Source of the DNA: an uncultured Clostridia bacterium
GTDB taxonomy: Bacteria > Bacillota > Clostridia > Lachnospirales > Lachnospiraceae
Length of the DNA: 8,583 nt
Assembly: GCA_937888895.1 (NCBI GenBank)
Contig: CALASV010000302.1
Location: 1 to 8,583 of the forward strand
Direction of reading: 5' to 3'
The notes beneath the pieces are model-generated. The model saw only the letters and a program-made list of their open reading frames with translations. It was not told the DNA's origin and made no database searches. The translations under genes and the position numbers were made by a program. Numbering within the stretch: position 1 is the stretch's first letter; the number at the start of each line of letters is the position of its first letter. This document shows positions 6,622-8,583 of this stretch, piece by piece.

Positions 6622-7548
6622 ATGGAAATCATAAAAGATATTACAAAAAGTCAATGGAATAGTACTTCTGTAACAATAGGAAAGTTTGATGGAGTACACT
6701 GTGGACATCAAGATTTAATACAAAAAGTACTACAAGATAAAGCAGAAGGTTATACTACTACCGTATTTACATTTGATAAATTCCCTGCTAGTTTGCTTTC
6801 TCATCAAAGCTCTCCTTCTATTATAACAGAAGAAGAAAAACAAACATTTCTAAACAAACTTGGAATAGAGCGTTATATTTTATTTCCTTTTCATACAAAA
6901 ACAGCTTCTATGCAACCAGAACAATTTGTAAAAGAAATTTTAGTAGAATGTATGAAAATCAAAAAAATATATGTAGGTTCTGATTTTCGTTTCGGAAAAA
7001 ATAGAGCAGGAGATATTTTTTTATTAGAAAGATTATCAAAAGTTTATGGATTTGAGTTTAAGGCAGTAGAAAAACGACAATTTGAAAACGCTGATATTAG
7101 TAGTACAAGAATTAGAGAATGTATTAGACAAGGACAAATGGAAGAAGTAACGAAGATGCTCGGACGACCATATAATCTTTCTGGTGAAATTATTCATGGA
7201 AATAACTTAGGTCATACGATAGGTATTCCAACCATCAATCAAGCATTTCCTATGGGAAAAGTAATGCCTGCTCTTGGTGTGTATTGTTCTAGAGTAACGA
7301 TAAATAAAAAAGTTTATTATGGTATTACAAACATTGGAAGTAAACCAACAGTACAAGATTATTTAGTTTATGGAATAGAAACGCATTTATTTGATTGTAA
7401 TGAAGATTTATATGGAAAACAAGCAAACACAGAATTGCTTTGCTTTGTACGTCCAGAACAAAAATTTTCTTCCTTAAACGATTTAATGCAACAAGTAGAA
7501 AAAGATAAATTATTTGGCAGAAACTATTGTTCGCTATCAAGTACTTAA
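6622..7548 (+). CDS. ribF: Bifunctional riboflavin kinase/FAD synthetase RibF
   Basis: RibF phosphorylates riboflavin to FMN and adenylylates FMN to FAD. The N-terminal FAD synthetase domain (about 1-180) of this 308-residue protein has VTIGKFDGVHCGHQDLI (17-33), with the GxFDGxHxGH nucleotidyltransferase signature, VGSDFRFGKNRAGD (118-131) and SSTRIRECI (160-168). The C-terminal kinase domain (about 185-300) has GRPYNLSGEIIHGNNLGHTI (181-200), GIPTIN (201-206), YGITNIGSKPTV (233-244) and ETHLFD, with Glu253 at the expected catalytic-base position. Length is typical. AGGA at 6611-6614 lies 7 nt before the ATG, 13 bp after truB. The last codons and the TAA lie in a perfect hairpin shared with the convergent gene. 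rpsO, often next in Clostridia, does not follow here. Confidence 0.95.
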   Translation: MEIIKDITKSQWNSTSVTIGKFDGVHCGHQDLIQKVLQDKAEGYTTTVFTFDKFPASLLSHQSSPSIITEEEKQTFLNKLGIERYILFPFHTKTASMQPEQFVKEILVECMKIKKIYVGSDFRFGKNRAGDIFLLERLSKVYGFEFKAVEKRQFENADISSTRIRECIRQGQMEEVTKMLGRPYNLSGEIIHGNNLGHTIGIPTINQAFPMGKVMPALGVYCSRVTINKKVYYGITNIGSKPTVQDYLVYGIETHLFDCNEDLYGKQANTELLCFVRPEQKFSSLNDLMQQVEKDKLFGRNYCSLSST

Positions 7549-7562
7549 AGAAGTACTTGATA
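7535..7562. terminator. 12-bp perfect hairpin spanning both convergent stop codons
   Basis: TATCAAGTACTT (7535-7546) pairs perfectly with AAGTACTTGATA (7551-7562) around an AAAG loop. The stop of ribF (7546-7548) and the stop of the - strand gene (7545-7547) both fall inside it. No T-run follows on either strand, so it does not fit the classic intrinsic terminator. It may serve as a bidirectional 3' mRNA end or stabilising hairpin; calling it a terminator is inference. Confidence 0.45.
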
Positions 7563-8583
7563 AAGCTTAGAAATAGTTTCTGCTATTTCTTTTTCTGAAA
7601 GTCCAGCAAAACCAAATAAAAATGTCGGTTCTATATAATCTAACGGAACAATTTCATGTTCTTTTATGCTATAAAGATAAATGTTTACGGATTTCGCACG
7701 ATGAATAATTTCTTCTTCGGATAAACCATTGCGAAATGTTACTACTAAATGTAATCCTGCATATTCTCCTGTAATGGAAACTTTATCTCCAAAACAACGA
7801 AAAGCTTTTAGCATATAGTCATGCTTTTGATGATAAATTTTTCTCATCTTATTTAGATGTCGTTCTAAATATCCTTGTTTCATAAAATCTGTTAATATTT
7901 TTTGGTCTACTCTAGAAACTGTAGACGAATAATGAGAAAATTTTTTTTGGTATAATCGCATTAAAGAAGGAGGTAATACCATGTAACTGACACGAATGGC
8001 AGGTGCAATTGCTCTAGAAAATGTCCCCATATAAATAACTTTTTCTTTTGTATCCATACTTTGCAAGGAAGGAATGGGTAAACCTTTATAACGAAATTCA
8101 CTATCATGGTCATCTTCAATAATATACTTCTCTCCTTGATTTGCCCATTGTAATAATTCATGTCGTTTTGCTACAGGCATAATCACTCCTAAAGGATATT
8201 GATGGGATGGTGTTACATAAGCAATCGAAGCATCCGTTTTTATTAAGCTAGAGATATCCATACCAGTATTAGTCACAGGAACTGGTAGCACCATTCGATT
8301 TAAACCACAAAAAACATGATAAGCACGCATATAAGAAGGATTTTCCATTGCTATTTTATAATCTTCTGGAAATAAACCACATAATAACATAAGAAGATAA
8401 TCTGTTCCAGCTCCTACAATAATTTGTTCTTTCGAACAATGAATTTCTCTAGCACCAGTTAAATATTCCCAAATAGCTTGTCGAAAAGAATCATCACCTT
8501 GACTATTCCCAAGAGAAAGGGATTCTGCATTTAAATAACTAATTACATTATTGGTCAATTTTCTCCATATACTATACGGAAAA
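7545..8583 (-). CDS. MocR-type regulator, aminotransferase-like domain (partial, N-terminus outside window)
   Basis: MocR/GabR/PdxR proteins join a GntR-type winged helix to a fold-type I aminotransferase domain that senses PLP and often regulates vitamin B6 or GABA genes. The - strand frame stays open to the right edge: FPYSIWRK, the usual beginning of the aminotransferase part, precedes the TTG at 8556-8558, so that TTG is not the start and the DNA-binding domain lies off-window. Counting that TTG as residue 1: VGAGTDYLL (48-56), ENPSY (72-76), YVTPSHQYPLG (114-124), EDDHDSEFRYKG (148-159) and YMGTFSRAIAPAIRVSYMVLP (176-196, given in part). The Schiff-base Lys expected at 182 is Arg and the Tyr expected at 151 is His. 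The frame is otherwise intact. It overlaps ribF by 4 bp. The regulated gene is not visible. Confidence 0.88.
   Translation of the reverse strand, partial: FPYSIWRKLTNNVISYLNAESLSLGNSQGDDSFRQAIWEYLTGAREIHCSKEQIIVGAGTDYLLMLLCGLFPEDYKIAMENPSYMRAYHVFCGLNRMVLPVPVTNTGMDISSLIKTDASIAYVTPSHQYPLGVIMPVAKRHELLQWANQGEKYIIEDDHDSEFRYKGLPIPSLQSMDTKEKVIYMGTFSRAIAPAIRVSYMVLPPSLMRLYQKKFSHYSSTVSRVDQKILTDFMKQGYLERHLNKMRKIYHQKHDYMLKAFRCFGDKVSITGEYAGLHLVVTFRNGLSEEEIIHRAKSVNIYLYSIKEHEIVPLDYIEPTFLFGFAGLSEKEIAETISKLYQVLL
7569..7594 (+). terminator. Possible intrinsic terminator for the ribF operon inside the opposing gene
   Basis: AGAAATAG (7569-7576) pairs with CTATTTCT (7583-7590) across a 6-nt loop and is followed by TTTT (7591-7594), within the run TCTTTTTCTG. 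The polarity suits the + strand. The stem has only two G-C pairs, so termination may be inefficient or need the preceding 12-bp hairpin. It lies in the coding sequence of the opposing gene, so the pattern could also be chance. Confidence 0.35.

Noticed and set aside
7325..7540. Open frame on the - strand within the end of ribF (71 residues).
   Set aside because: It is a shadow of the conserved RibF kinase domain; the Leu/Ile-rich product has no start signal or family match.

Overview
The window is a low-G+C Firmicutes chromosome segment, most likely from the class Clostridia and probably Lachnospiraceae. Three things suggest this: the strongly A+T-biased third codon positions, the rimP-nusA-rnpM-ylxQ-infB-rbfA-truB-ribF gene order, and an IF2 whose linker is built from RQGDRP-type repeats, which I associate with Lachnospiraceae. 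The family call is inference; the gene order and composition are seen directly.

Layout. Positions 1-108 hold the 3' end of an upstream gene, probably an aconitase-family hydratase. A 145-bp gap follows with a good extended -10 promoter (123-151), a strong leader hairpin with a GAAA loop (177-200), a second A/T-rich hairpin (214-235) and the rimP ribosome binding site. From 254 to 7548 eight genes run on the + strand with tiny gaps or overlaps: rimP, nusA, rnpM (ylxR), ylxQ, infB, rbfA, truB and ribF. The last gene, on the - strand, runs from 7545 off the right edge. It is the aminotransferase-like part of a MocR/GabR/PdxR-type regulator and overlaps the end of ribF by 4 bp. No RNA genes, mobile elements or CRISPR arrays were seen.

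How the genes work together. The + strand operon serves transcription, translation initiation and RNA or ribosome maturation. RimP and RbfA mature the 30S subunit. NusA controls pausing, termination and antitermination. RnpM is an RNA-binding modulator of RNase P, YlxQ is an L7Ae-type RNA-binding protein, and IF2 places initiator tRNA on the ribosome. TruB makes pseudouridine 55 in tRNA, and RibF makes FMN and FAD. infB-rbfA and rbfA-truB overlap by 4 and 1 nt, consistent with coupled translation.

Most of the window is a conserved housekeeping operon. The points worth a second look are: (i) a MocR-type protein whose Schiff-base lysine position reads Arg and whose nearby PLP-contacting Tyr position reads His, in an otherwise intact frame; (ii) a perfect 12-bp hairpin spanning both stop codons of the convergent ribF/mocR pair; (iii) a rimP leader in which one hairpin arm could instead pair with the Shine-Dalgarno sequence; (iv) the absence of the DHH-family gene nrnA, usually found between rbfA and truB; and (v) a 36-bp repeat array in infB whose copies differ mainly at silent positions.
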